A stretch of 64,000 bases of DNA, taken from positions 124,001 through 188,000 of the forward strand of contig CAWJNE010000002.1 in the NCBI GenBank assembly GCA_963844175.1, read 5' to 3'. Shown piece by piece: positions 8,457-16,390 of this stretch. Positions within the stretch are counted from its first letter, which is position 1. Each line of letters begins with the position of its first letter. Source of the DNA: JALZMG01 sp963844175 (lineage in GTDB: Bacteria > Actinomycetota > Acidimicrobiia > Acidimicrobiales > Ilumatobacteraceae). Under the pieces are notes generated by a model. It made no database searches, was not told where the DNA came from, and saw only the letters and a list, made by a program, of their open reading frames with translations. The translations under genes and the position numbers were made by a program.

Positions 8457-9085
8457 CCAGGAGCGAGCGCGGCTTCGAGCGCATCATCTTCTTCAGCGAT
8501 GCCGTCGTCGCCATCGCCATCTCGCTGCTCATCCTCCCGGTCGTCGACCAGTTCGCCGACGGTGCCGGCCGCGACATCCGTCAGACGTTCTCCGACGAGG
8601 CCGGGTCGCTGCTCGCCTTCGTCCTCAGCTTCGTCGTCATCGCCCGGTTCTGGTTCGTCCACCACCAGATCTTCGAGCGGGTCACGGGCTACACGACCCT
8701 GATGATCGTCGCCAACATGCTGTGGCTGCTGACGATCGTGTTCCTCCCCCTGCCGACTCAGCTCGCCGGCACCAACGACGACAACGACACGCTGGTCTAC
8801 GCCATCTACATCGGCACGCTGGTCCTGGTCAGCGCCAGCCTCATGCTGCTCGTGTACACGATGCAGATCGCGACCGAGGTCCACGCCGATCGCAACGATC
8901 CGCCGCAGGCCATCGAGGGCCTCACCATCACCCTGATGATGTCCGTGGCGCTGGTCCTCGCCGTCACGATCCCCGGCCTCGGGATGGGCGCCATGGCCAT
9001 CACGGTGCTGACCGCCCCGATCGAACGATGGCGGCACCGCCGCCACGCCACCGTCAGCCCACCAGGGGGACGACCTCTTCCATGA
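8453..9085 (+). CDS. TMEM175-family potassium channel-like protein
   Basis: 210 residues. The N-terminal FERIIFFSDAVVAIAISLLIL matches the hallmark RxxxFSDxVxAIA motif of TMEM175/DUF1211 channels, whose bacterial members conduct potassium. About six membrane helices follow, including LLAFVLSFVVIARFWFVHH, MIVANMLWLLTIVFLPL and a C-terminal VALVLAVTIPGLGMGAMAI segment. The start is taken at GTG 8453, which overlaps the preceding TGA as GTGA, so it is probably translationally coupled to the glycosylase gene. The 3' end overlaps the convergent monooxygenase gene by 32 bp. Confidence 0.85.
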   Translation: MTRSERGFERIIFFSDAVVAIAISLLILPVVDQFADGAGRDIRQTFSDEAGSLLAFVLSFVVIARFWFVHHQIFERVTGYTTLMIVANMLWLLTIVFLPLPTQLAGTNDDNDTLVYAIYIGTLVLVSASLMLLVYTMQIATEVHADRNDPPQAIEGLTITLMMSVALVLAVTIPGLGMGAMAITVLTAPIERWRHRRHATVSPPGGRPLP

Positions 9086-10220
9086 AGCGAGCCATCTGCT
9101 CGTCGGCCTTCTTGTACGGGTCCCCGAGCAGGTGGGGGAAGATGGTGAGGTGCCGCAGGCCGAGCAGGTCGCGGTAGAAGGCGACGCCCTCGGCGACGTC
9201 CTGCGGTGTGCCGACGAGGATCGTCTTGTTGTCGATCGACTCCTGCAGCGTCGGGATCAGCCCGGGTGGGGCCGGCTTGCCGTCGGCGCCCATGTACCCG
9301 CGGCTCCAGCCGTACGGCCCGAGGAACTTCCAGAACTCGTCGTGGCCGGGGGTGGCCGTCTCGATTGCCTTCTCGTGGCTGTCCTCGATGCGCACGGAGA
9401 TGACGAGCATCCGCTTGTCGTGGGGCTCCAGCTCGACGCCGTGGGCAGTGGCGTACCGGTCGCCGTACGTCTCCCAGAATCGTTGGATGAACCGGTAGTG
9501 CTGGTTCCAGAACACGGCCCCGTGCCCGTGGACGGGCACCTGCTCGAGCGTCGGCGGGCTGGTCACCGCCTGCCAGATCTCGTACGGGTACAGCGGGCGG
9601 GGCACGAGCGACAGGGTCTGCACGGTGGCGCCCCGATCGGGGATACCCGGCACCGGGATCTGGAAGAACTCGCCCTGGAACTCGAACGTCTCCTGCGACA
9701 AGGCGCGCCGGACGATCTCCATCGACTCCTCGAAGACCCGGCGGTTGCGATCGTCGTCGGCGGCTTGCTCGGGGTTGTCGTGCGAGCCGATCGACACGCC
9801 CTTGTCGTTGAGGTGGAGCACTTCGCGCGGCACGGTGCCGCGGCCGACGCCGAGGATCCCCCGACCGCCGGACAGGTTGTGCAGCGTCGAGAAGTCCTCG
9901 GCCAGGCGCATCGGATTCCACTGCGGGACGACGTTGAACATCGTGCCGAGGCGCAGGCGCTCCGTGTGAGCGGCGATCCACGTGGAGATCTGGATGCCGT
10001 TGGGAATGACCTCGTAGCCCTCGTACTGGAAGTGGTGCTCGGTCGTCCAGAACGAGTCGTAGCCGAGGCGCTCGGCCTCCTGGGCCGACGACACGTAGTC
10101 CGTCGTCGCCTTCCACACCTGTTCGTTGCTGCAGCGCCGATCGGTCGGCGCCGGCGGTCCGGCGCCGGCGTCGTCCAGCTCGACGCCACCGAAGAAGAAC
10201 GCACCCAGCTGCAGCGTCAT
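9054..10220 (-). CDS. Luciferase-like flavin monooxygenase
   Basis: 388 residues of the bacterial-luciferase fold, which uses reduced FMN or F420. The N-terminal half holds the TIM-barrel signature: AERLGYDSFWTTEHHF, then AAHTERLRLGTMFNVVPQWNPMRLAED with the usual cis-peptide strand, and GRGILGVGRG. An insertion region GEFFQIPVPGIPD and a C-terminal GTPQDVAEG strand fit oxygenases rather than reductases. The substrate is unknown. It is transcribed divergently from the amidohydrolase gene; a TAGCCT box 7 nt before ATG 10220 suggests a leaderless transcript. Confidence 0.85.
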   Translation of the reverse strand: MTLQLGAFFFGGVELDDAGAGPPAPTDRRCSNEQVWKATTDYVSSAQEAERLGYDSFWTTEHHFQYEGYEVIPNGIQISTWIAAHTERLRLGTMFNVVPQWNPMRLAEDFSTLHNLSGGRGILGVGRGTVPREVLHLNDKGVSIGSHDNPEQAADDDRNRRVFEESMEIVRRALSQETFEFQGEFFQIPVPGIPDRGATVQTLSLVPRPLYPYEIWQAVTSPPTLEQVPVHGHGAVFWNQHYRFIQRFWETYGDRYATAHGVELEPHDKRMLVISVRIEDSHEKAIETATPGHDEFWKFLGPYGWSRGYMGADGKPAPPGLIPTLQESIDNKTILVGTPQDVAEGVAFYRDLLGLRHLTIFPHLLGDPYKKADEQMARFMEEVVPLVG

Positions 10221-10227
10221 GGCGCCA

Positions 10228-10233
10228 AGGCTA
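10228..10233 (-). promoter_or_regulatory. TAGCCT -10 box, leaderless
   Basis: Seven nt before the monooxygenase ATG (10220). It is one half of a compact divergent promoter region of 55 bp. Confidence 0.45.
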
Positions 10234-10263
10234 CGACAGCGGCACGCGTCGTGCCGGCCCGTC

Positions 10264-10269
10264 TACCTT
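10264..10269 (+). promoter_or_regulatory. TACCTT -10 box, leaderless
   Basis: Six nt before the amidohydrolase ATG (10276). It faces away from the TAGCCT box of the monooxygenase gene. Confidence 0.45.
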
Positions 10270-10275
10270 CACGGG

Positions 10276-11478
10276 ATGGGCGATCTGGTGCTCGGTGGAG
10301 CGACGCTGCTCGATGGGTCGGTGGCCGACGTGCGGATCGCCGACGACGTGATCGTCGACGTCGGGCCGGCCGGCTCGACACCGCCGAGCGCGGACGACGA
10401 GCGCCTCGACCTCGCCGGCCACGTCCTGTCGCCGGCGGCCGTCGAGCCACACGCTCACCTCGACAAGGCGTTCCTCGCCGAGCTGGTCCCGAACCGGTCG
10501 GGTGACCTGTACGGCGCCATCGACGGCATGGTCGCCTACCGATCCGAGCTGTCGGTCGAGGAGACGATCGAGCGAGCCGAGCGGGCGGCCCGGCTGCTCG
10601 CCCACAACGGGTTCGGCGCCGTCCGCTCGCACGCCGACACGACAACCGACCACGGCTTGCGCAGCATCGAGGCCCTGATCGAGGTGCGCCGGCGTGTCGC
10701 CGACCTGATCGACGTGCAGATCGTGTCGCTGTGCGGCTGGCCGACGGCGGGTGCCGCCGGCGCCGAGCAGCGGGCCCTCCTGCTCGAGGCGTTGGCGATG
10801 GGCGCCGACGTGGTCGGCGGGTGCCCGCACCTGGACCCCGGCGGCACCCGGCCGGCGACCGAGGTCCTGCTGGCGATCGCCGCCGACCACGAGCTGCCGG
10901 TCGATCTGCACACCGATGAGACGCTGGACGAGGACGTCGACGGGCTGTCGGAGCTGGCCGAGCTGGTGGTCGCCACCGGGTTCCCCCACCCCGTCACGGC
11001 GAGCCACTGCGTCAGCCTCGGGATGAAGTCACCGGCCCGCCAGCGGGAGGTCGCCGAAGCCGTCGCCGAGGCCGGGATCGTCGTCGTCGCCCTCCCGGGG
11101 ACCAACCTCATCCTCCAGGGGCGCGGCCAGGATCAGGCGATGCCGCGCGGGATCACCGCCGTCGGCGCGCTGCGGGCGGCCGGGGCGGTCGTCGCCGGTG
11201 GGGCCGACAACCTGCAGGACCCGTTCAACCCGCTCGGGCGGGGGGATCCGTTCGACACCGCGGCGCTGATGATGATCGGCGCCCACCTGTCGGCACCGGA
11301 CGCCTGGACGTCGGTGACCGACGGGGCCCGATGCGCGCTCGGCCGGCCGCCGACGTCGGTCGCGCCGGGTCAACCGGCCGACCTGCTGGCGGCCCCGGCG
11401 GCGAACGTGCGTGAGGCGATCGCGTTCGCCCCGCACGACCGCATCGTCATCCGTGGAGGTCGCGTCGTGGAGCGCTGA
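10276..11478 (+). CDS. Cytosine-deaminase-like amidohydrolase
   Basis: 400 residues of the metal-dependent amidohydrolase superfamily. Metal-binding motifs appear in order: PHAHLDKAF (His59, His61), VDLHTDETLDE, TASHCVSLG and GADNLQDPFNPLG with the catalytic aspartate. HLDKAF and the ADNLQDPF segment resemble cytosine deaminase and N-isopropylammelide amidohydrolase more than dihydroorotase or hydantoinase. Expected chemistry is hydrolytic deamination or dechlorination of a pyrimidine or triazine ring; the substrate is inferred only. It is convergent with the M20 amidase (4 bp gap). Confidence 0.85.
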   Translation: MGDLVLGGATLLDGSVADVRIADDVIVDVGPAGSTPPSADDERLDLAGHVLSPAAVEPHAHLDKAFLAELVPNRSGDLYGAIDGMVAYRSELSVEETIERAERAARLLAHNGFGAVRSHADTTTDHGLRSIEALIEVRRRVADLIDVQIVSLCGWPTAGAAGAEQRALLLEALAMGADVVGGCPHLDPGGTRPATEVLLAIAADHELPVDLHTDETLDEDVDGLSELAELVVATGFPHPVTASHCVSLGMKSPARQREVAEAVAEAGIVVVALPGTNLILQGRGQDQAMPRGITAVGALRAAGAVVAGGADNLQDPFNPLGRGDPFDTAALMMIGAHLSAPDAWTSVTDGARCALGRPPTSVAPGQPADLLAAPAANVREAIAFAPHDRIVIRGGRVVER

Positions 11479-11482
11479 CCCG

Positions 11483-12745
11483 TCAGCCGGCCAGCGTCAG
11501 GAGGGCATTCAGGAGGACGTCGGCACCGGCGGCGACGTCGGCGGGGTGCGTGTGCTCGCCCAGGTTGTGCGACAGGCCGCCGACGCTCGGGGTGAAGATC
11601 ATCGCCGCCGGGCAGATCCGAGCGAGCATCTGCGCGTCGTGGCCGGCGCCGCTCGGCATCCGGCGCGTCGTGTGGCCGAGCCGCCGGGCCGTGGCCTCGA
11701 CGAGGTCGACCGACGCCGGATCGAAGTCGACGGGCGCGAACCGGGCCAGCGTGCGGGTCGCCACCGTGACGCCATCGGCGGCGGCGACCCGTTCGATCTC
11801 GTCGGCCAGCGCCCGCTCGGCCCGCCGCAAGTCGTCGTCGTCGGTGTTGCGGAGGTCGACGGTCATGGTGACCGAAGCGGCGACGACGTTGACGAGGTTC
11901 GGGCGGGCCTCGAAGCGGCCCACCGTCGCCACCTGGGCCCCGCCGAGCTCCTCGGCAAGTCGGCGGACGAACACGGTCAACTGAGCGGCGACGAGCAACG
12001 GGTCGCGGCGCAGCCGCAGCGGCGTCGTCCCGGCGTGGGCCGAACGCCCGCTGATCGTGAGCTCGGTCCACGAGATCCCCTGGACCCCCTCGACCACCCC
12101 GATCGTGATCCCTTCCTCCTCGAGGATCGGTCCCTGCTCGATGTGCAGCTCCACGTAGGCGTGGGGTGCCACCGCGGTCGGGCACGGCACCGACCCGGCG
12201 TAGCCGATGCGGGCCAGCTCGTCACCGAGCCGGGCGCCGTCGTCGACGGCCGTCACGTCGAGCGCCTCCTCGAGCGCCATGCCGCCGGAGAAGACGAGGC
12301 TCCCGAGCATGTCGGGGGCGAACCGGGCGCCTTCCTCGTCGGTGAAGAAGGCCACGGCGATCGGTCTGGTGGTGGCGATCCCGTGTTGCTCCAGCGTCTC
12401 GACCACCTCGAGGCCGGCGAGCACTCCAAGGTTGCCGTCGAACCGCCCGCCGGTGGCGACGGTGTCGATGTGCGAGCCGGTCATCACTGGTGCTGCGGCG
12501 GGGTCGGTCCCGGCGCGGACGGCGACGACGTTGCCGATGGCATCGATGGTCACGGCGAGCCCGAGGTCGTCCATCCAGCCGACGACCAGGTCCCGCCCGG
12601 CGCGGTCGGCGTCGGTCAACGCCAGCCGGCAGCAGCCCTCCTCACCGTTCGGCCCGGCGACCGCGCCGACCTCGCCCAGCTCGACGATCCGCCGCCACAG
12701 GCGATCCCCGTCGACGCGCAGCGGAAGCTGGTCGCCGCCGCTCAT
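11483..12745 (-). CDS. M20-family N-carbamoylase / allantoate amidohydrolase-like
   Basis: 420 residues. Zinc-dependent hydrolase of the hydantoinase/carbamoylase group, which releases the carbamoyl group of N-carbamoyl amino acids or allantoate. Metal ligands visible are His92 in GSHIDTV, Asp103 in FDGNLG, the Glu pair in TDEEGARF, His201 in ELHIEQGP and the C-terminal His in LGEHTHP. The dimerisation lid begins with GRSAHAGTTP. It overlaps the creatininase gene by 4 bp (ATGA-type), so they form an operon. Together with the amidohydrolase next door this looks like a ring-opening and carbamoyl-removal module for a cyclic amide; the substrate is inferred. Confidence 0.87.
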   Translation of the reverse strand: MSGGDQLPLRVDGDRLWRRIVELGEVGAVAGPNGEEGCCRLALTDADRAGRDLVVGWMDDLGLAVTIDAIGNVVAVRAGTDPAAAPVMTGSHIDTVATGGRFDGNLGVLAGLEVVETLEQHGIATTRPIAVAFFTDEEGARFAPDMLGSLVFSGGMALEEALDVTAVDDGARLGDELARIGYAGSVPCPTAVAPHAYVELHIEQGPILEEEGITIGVVEGVQGISWTELTISGRSAHAGTTPLRLRRDPLLVAAQLTVFVRRLAEELGGAQVATVGRFEARPNLVNVVAASVTMTVDLRNTDDDDLRRAERALADEIERVAAADGVTVATRTLARFAPVDFDPASVDLVEATARRLGHTTRRMPSGAGHDAQMLARICPAAMIFTPSVGGLSHNLGEHTHPADVAAGADVLLNALLTLAG

Positions 12746-13515
12746 CCCCGGAACTCGAAGGCGGCGATCTCCGCCAGCGCCGCGCAGCAGGCCTCGACGG
12801 CGCCGGCGAAGAGCTGCGCGCCGCGTTCGGCCGTGGCTGCCGTCGGATCACCGATCACGCCGTCGTCGGCGAAGTCGCTGGACAGCCATCCGAACGACAC
12901 GGCGCCACCGAAGCGGGCGTACGTGTTGGCGGCGAGGTGTTCGGGCACCCGACGTTCGGCCGAGGCGAGATCGACGAGGTCGGGTGCGAGGTGGAGCATC
13001 AGCGAGGTCTCGTCGGTGCCAGCATGGACGCCCATGCCGAGCTCAGCGGCGGGCGACGAGCCGCCCTGGTCCGGCGGGACGCCCGGGTGGGTGAGGAACG
13101 TCATCAAGCCATGGCGTAGCCGCAGCTCACGGTTGGCGACGTTGACCAGTGCGCTGTTGCCGCCGTGGCCGTTGAGGAACACGAGCCGCCGGGCCGGCGT
13201 CATGGCGATGCTGCGCCCGATGTCGTCGAGCACGGCGAGCAACGTGGTCGCCGACAGCCAGATCGTTCCCGGCGCCCACGCATGCTCGTTGGACTTGGTG
13301 TAGGCCAGCGGTGGGAGCAGCCAGACGTCGAGCTCGTCGCCCACCCGTTCGACGGCCGCCTCGGCGACGCGATCGGCGATCAGGAGATCGGTGTGCAACG
13401 GGAGGTGCGGACCGTGCTGCTCGATGGCGCCGAGCGGCTGCAACAGCACGCTGCGCGCCGTGAGGCGCTGCGCCACCTCGGGCGCCCGCAACTCGGCGAA
13501 GCGGCGGGCGGACAC
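12742..13515 (-). CDS. Creatininase-family amidohydrolase
   Basis: 257 residues. The creatininase fold hydrolyses cyclic amides, or in the MftE branch processes peptides. The motifs are LGAIEQHGPHLPLHTD, with metal ligands Glu32, His34 and Asp43, then FLNGHGGN and TDETSLML. No mycofactocin genes are near, while an M20 carbamoylase is translationally coupled downstream, so a cyclic-amide substrate is more likely than MftA. A TAGGTT box 7 nt before GTG 13515 supports the start. Confidence 0.85.
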   Translation of the reverse strand: MSARRFAELRAPEVAQRLTARSVLLQPLGAIEQHGPHLPLHTDLLIADRVAEAAVERVGDELDVWLLPPLAYTKSNEHAWAPGTIWLSATTLLAVLDDIGRSIAMTPARRLVFLNGHGGNSALVNVANRELRLRHGLMTFLTHPGVPPDQGGSSPAAELGMGVHAGTDETSLMLHLAPDLVDLASAERRVPEHLAANTYARFGGAVSFGWLSSDFADDGVIGDPTAATAERGAQLFAGAVEACCAALAEIAAFEFRG

Positions 13516-13522
13516 GGCGCCG

Positions 13523-13528
13523 AACCTA
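13523..13528 (-). promoter_or_regulatory. TAGGTT -10 box, leaderless
   Basis: Seven nt before the creatininase GTG (13515); drives the creatininase/carbamoylase pair. Confidence 0.45.
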
Positions 13529-13545
13529 CCCTCGAGGTTTCAGCC

Positions 13546-13800
13546 TGTTCGCTCGCACACTCGCTGTCCGTGTGCGGTCGGCCCGGACGCTCGCTCACAC
13601 CCAGCCCGTTCGCTCGCACCTCGGACGGTCCCGTGTGCGGTCGGCCCGGACGCTCGCTCACACCCCGTCCTGTTCGCTCGCACACTCGGACGGTCCCGTG
13701 TGCGGTCGGCCCGGACGCTCGCTCACACCCCGTCCTGTTCGCTCGCACACTCGGACGGTCCCGTGTGCGGTCGGCCCGGACGCTCGCTCACACCCAGGTC
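13546..13800. repeat. Four tandem copies of a 61-65 bp repeat
   Basis: The unit begins TGTTCGCTCGCACACTCGG and ends GGACGCTCGCTCACACCC. Copies start at 13546, 13607, 13671 and 13736, and the last two are almost identical. One diverged copy in opposite orientation lies at 61666-61731, next to the pknG stop codon, so this is a dispersed family rather than a local satellite. Copies touch with no unique spacers, ruling out CRISPR. No coding potential is supported. Confidence 0.85.
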
Positions 13801-13847
13801 TCACCCTTGGAGCGGGCCGGCCAGGTAGCGTTCGTCCTCGACCCACG

Positions 13848-14933
13848 ATGCTCACAGGATCGCTCTCCTTCGGCCGGCTCGCCGGCGCGACGATGAAGAT
13901 CCACTGGAGCGCGTTCATCGTCGCTCTGTTGATCGGCTGGGGCCTGGCCGACGAGCTCGGCATCGCTGCCGCCACGATCGGCGTCGTCGCCTTCTTCGTG
14001 TCGATCCTCGCCCACGAGCTGGCCCATGCCTACGTCGCCCGTCACTACGGCGTCGGAACCACGTCGATCGACCTGTGGGCGCTCGGCGGTCTGGCCCGAT
14101 TGGAGCGCGATCCGACGACCCCGCGCGCCGAGGGATGGATCGCCGCCGCCGGACCCCTGGCCAGCTTGGCCATCGGTGCGCTCGCGTATGGCGCGGCGCT
14201 GCTCCTGAACGCCGCCGACGGCCCTCGCTCGGTGGTCGAGGTGCTGGGCTGGCTCGGCGTCATCAACGGCGTGCTCGCCGTGTTCAACCTGTTGCCCGGC
14301 GCGCCGCTCGACGGCGGCCGCGTCGTGCGGGCCGTGCGCTGGTCGCGCCACGGCAACCGCTACCGGGCGATGCGCGAGGCCGGGCAGTCCGGCCGCGTCA
14401 TCGGGTGGGGACTCGTTGCGCTGGGCTTCTCGCTGACCTTCAGTGGTCGACCGGGCCTCTTCATCGCCATCACCGGCTTCTTCATCGCCGTCAACGCCCG
14501 CGCCGAGATCTCGATGGCCGACGTCAGCGAGCGGCTCGACGGGCTGAAGGTCCGCGACCTCACCTGGTTCGGGATCGCCGAGACCGACGCGGACATGGAC
14601 GCCGACTCGATGATCTGGCAGCGCTCGCGCCTCGGTGGAGCGGGTGCCGTCGCCGTGCGCACCGACGACGGTGAGCTCGGCGGCCTGGTGCTGGAGGACC
14701 AGCTGTGGGCGGTGCCGGCCGAGCAGCGCCCGTGGGTGATGCTGACGTCGCTGATGGCCCCGTTCAACCGCCTCGCCCAGGCCGACCCCGACGACGAGCT
14801 GGCGTCGGTGCTGCCGAAGCTCAACCCGTTGCGCCCGGTCGTCACGGTGTGGCGCGGCGGGCGCCTGCTCGGTGTCGTGCCCCCCAAGGCCCTGCAAGCC
14901 CGGCTCACGGCGATCCCCCAGCCGGCGGCGTAG
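13848..14933 (+). CDS. M50 site-2 protease with C-terminal CBS-like region
   Basis: 361 residues. Intramembrane zinc metalloprotease. The zinc site is HELAH (His56, Glu57, His60) inside a membrane segment, with the third ligand in NLLPGAPLDGGRV. Four to six membrane helices span the first about 220 residues: WSAFIVALLIGWGLADELGI, the HELAH helix, AGPLASLAIGALAYGAALLL and others. The last about 140 residues are soluble and resemble a CBS-type regulatory pair, as in Rip3-like proteases and SpoIVFB relatives. It probably cleaves a membrane-anchored regulator. An internal ATG (MKIHWS) is an alternative start. The gene is isolated. Confidence 0.88.
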   Translation: MLTGSLSFGRLAGATMKIHWSAFIVALLIGWGLADELGIAAATIGVVAFFVSILAHELAHAYVARHYGVGTTSIDLWALGGLARLERDPTTPRAEGWIAAAGPLASLAIGALAYGAALLLNAADGPRSVVEVLGWLGVINGVLAVFNLLPGAPLDGGRVVRAVRWSRHGNRYRAMREAGQSGRVIGWGLVALGFSLTFSGRPGLFIAITGFFIAVNARAEISMADVSERLDGLKVRDLTWFGIAETDADMDADSMIWQRSRLGGAGAVAVRTDDGELGGLVLEDQLWAVPAEQRPWVMLTSLMAPFNRLAQADPDDELASVLPKLNPLRPVVTVWRGGRLLGVVPPKALQARLTAIPQPAA

Positions 14934-14971
14934 CGCGGCCGTCGCCGCACCGATCTGGACGACGGCGCGAC

Positions 14972-15469
14972 TCAGGCGTCCTTGACGGCCCACTCCCGCT
15001 TGGCGACGGGGCCCTTGTCGCTCCACGGGAAGTTGATCCACAGTGCGGTGCGCTTCCACACGTAGTCGCACTGGACGACGGAGTGCGGCTTCTCGTAGAG
15101 CACCGCCGTGCGCACCTCGCCAACCTTGCCGGCACAGAACTGCTGCACGCTGCGCAAGGTGTGACCCGTGTCCGCGACGTCGTCGGCGATGAGGATCCGG
15201 GCGTCGTGGAGGTCGACGAAGTCGGGAGCGGGCGGCAGGATGCGCGGCACCTCGAGTCGTTCGTCGACGCCGACGTAGAACTCGACGTTCATCGTGTACA
15301 CGTTCTTCACGGAGAGCGCGTAGCCGAGGGCACCACCGATCAGCAGGCCGCCGCGGGCAATGGCCAGGATCATGTCCGGCTCGTACCCGTCGTCGACGAC
15401 CAGGTGGGCGATCTCGCGCGACGCCGTCCCGAAGTCCGGCCAGCTCATGATCTCGCGCTCATCGGCCAT
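14972..15469 (-). CDS. Purine-type phosphoribosyltransferase
   Basis: 165 residues of the type I phosphoribosyltransferase fold. The PRPP-binding motif is ILIADDVADTGHTL and the preceding loop is ILAIARGGLLIGG, the usual order for xanthine/guanine or hypoxanthine enzymes. It transfers a nucleobase to PRPP in salvage. Base specificity is not readable, though nearness to a xanthine-dehydrogenase-type enzyme hints at a purine. ATG 15469 sits 8 nt after a TAGGTT box. Confidence 0.8.
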   Translation of the reverse strand: MADEREIMSWPDFGTASREIAHLVVDDGYEPDMILAIARGGLLIGGALGYALSVKNVYTMNVEFYVGVDERLEVPRILPPAPDFVDLHDARILIADDVADTGHTLRSVQQFCAGKVGEVRTAVLYEKPHSVVQCDYVWKRTALWINFPWSDKGPVAKREWAVKDA

Positions 15470-15477
15470 CGGCTCCG

Positions 15478-15483
15478 AACCTA
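15478..15483 (-). promoter_or_regulatory. TAGGTT -10 box, leaderless
   Basis: Eight nt before the phosphoribosyltransferase ATG (15469). Confidence 0.4.
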
Positions 15484-15522
15484 TCCGCGCCGGCGGCTGC
15501 TCGGTTCGGCGACCGAGGGCGG

Positions 15523-16200
15523 TCAGCGCACGAGCTCGAGGGGGGCGCCGGCGTGGTGGCGGGCGGCGCCGAGGGCGAGGGCGGCCAGGCGCTCGTGCCC
15601 GCGCCGAGTCACCCGGTACAGCACCTTGAACGGCAGCGGGGCGGTGCCGAACATCTGATCGCGCATGTCGTCGTCGAGCCACGAGCCGATGAACGGGATG
15701 GCGAACAACGTCGCCTTGCCGAAGCCCAGCGACTTGATCGCTCGCTGGTGCAGGAGGTCGTACTCGTCCTGCTGGAAGCGGCTGGCGAAGAGCGGCAGCA
15801 GCTCAGCGTCCTCGAAATCGAGGTGCCGGTTCATCATGACGTCCAGGTGGCCGAGCACGTGCGCCGCCCGATCGGTGGCGGCACCCTCGACGACACCGGC
15901 CAGGGCGGCGTGGCCCTCGGCCATCAGCTCGTCGAGCAGGTGATGCTCCTCGTCGATGCGGCCGAGGTGATCGGCGGCGACGGGAACTCGTTCCACGAGC
16001 GCCGGGAAGAAGATGTCGTCCTCGATGGTGTGGTGCGACAGCACCTCGTTGGCGTACCCCGCCCAGTAGCGCTGCAGCGCGTCGACGCGACGGCGATCGG
16101 AGACGTCGAGCGTTCCGACGGCCTCGGCGATTGCTCGCCCGCCACGGCGCAGGCAGGTGTGGATGGCGTGGTAGTCGGTGACGTCGGCGGTTTCGCTCAT
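15523..16200 (-). CDS. Hemerythrin HHE-domain protein
   Basis: 225 residues. The first about 130 form a four-helix hemerythrin-like bundle with spaced metal-binding residues: H in DYHAIH, HHTIEDDIFFPAL, IDEEHHLLDEL and NRHLDFEDAELLPLF. The family binds a di-iron centre for oxygen, nitric-oxide or redox sensing. The C-terminal about 90 residues (AIPFIGSWLDDDM and onward) are a conserved actinobacterial extension of unknown role. It is not tightly linked to either neighbour. Confidence 0.85.
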   Translation of the reverse strand: MSETADVTDYHAIHTCLRRGGRAIAEAVGTLDVSDRRRVDALQRYWAGYANEVLSHHTIEDDIFFPALVERVPVAADHLGRIDEEHHLLDELMAEGHAALAGVVEGAATDRAAHVLGHLDVMMNRHLDFEDAELLPLFASRFQQDEYDLLHQRAIKSLGFGKATLFAIPFIGSWLDDDMRDQMFGTAPLPFKVLYRVTRRGHERLAALALGAARHHAGAPLELVR

Positions 16201-16308
16201 GGCGCTCACCGTCCCATCGGCGACGTGTGAGCGACGTGGAGCACGCCGTCCACGCGTGAGGAACGCGTGAACGCCCTCGATCTGGGCGACGTCTGGGCCA
16301 GGCAAGAT

Positions 16309-16351
16309 CTGGGCGCGATCGTCGCCAGGTGCTGGCGAGATCGGCGCCCAG
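16309..16351 (-). terminator. Imperfect hairpin after the molybdenum hydroxylase operon
   Basis: Arms of 19 nt (16309-16327 and 16333-16351) pair imperfectly around a 5-nt loop. It begins 40 bp downstream of the large-subunit stop on the minus strand, where a transcript end is expected. The rest of 16201-16390 shows no gene. Confidence 0.4.
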
Positions 16352-16390
16352 TTCGATCCTCGGCTCGGCTCCGCCCGTCGGCACACCCCG

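Larger units (their letters stand above)
13516..13847. other. 332-bp intergenic region between divergent genes
   Basis: This holds the creatininase promoter (TAGGTT, 13523-13528), the four-copy tandem repeat (13546-13800) and, close to the protease gene, a TAGCGT hexamer at 13826-13831 that could be its -10 box 16 nt before ATG. Frames remain open through the repeat, but no protein-like sequence is seen. Confidence 0.6.

Noticed and set aside
12742..13515. Mycofactocin peptidase MftE
   Set aside because: Fold family fits, but no mftA/B/C/D/F genes are near and the gene is coupled to a carbamoylase.
13546..13800. CRISPR array
   Set aside because: Units are contiguous with no unique spacers and no cas genes are present.
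13572..13847. N-terminal extension of the M50 protease through the repeat array
   Set aside because: Open frame is a by-product of the repeat; protein-like sequence begins at MLTGSLSFGR, the normal family start.
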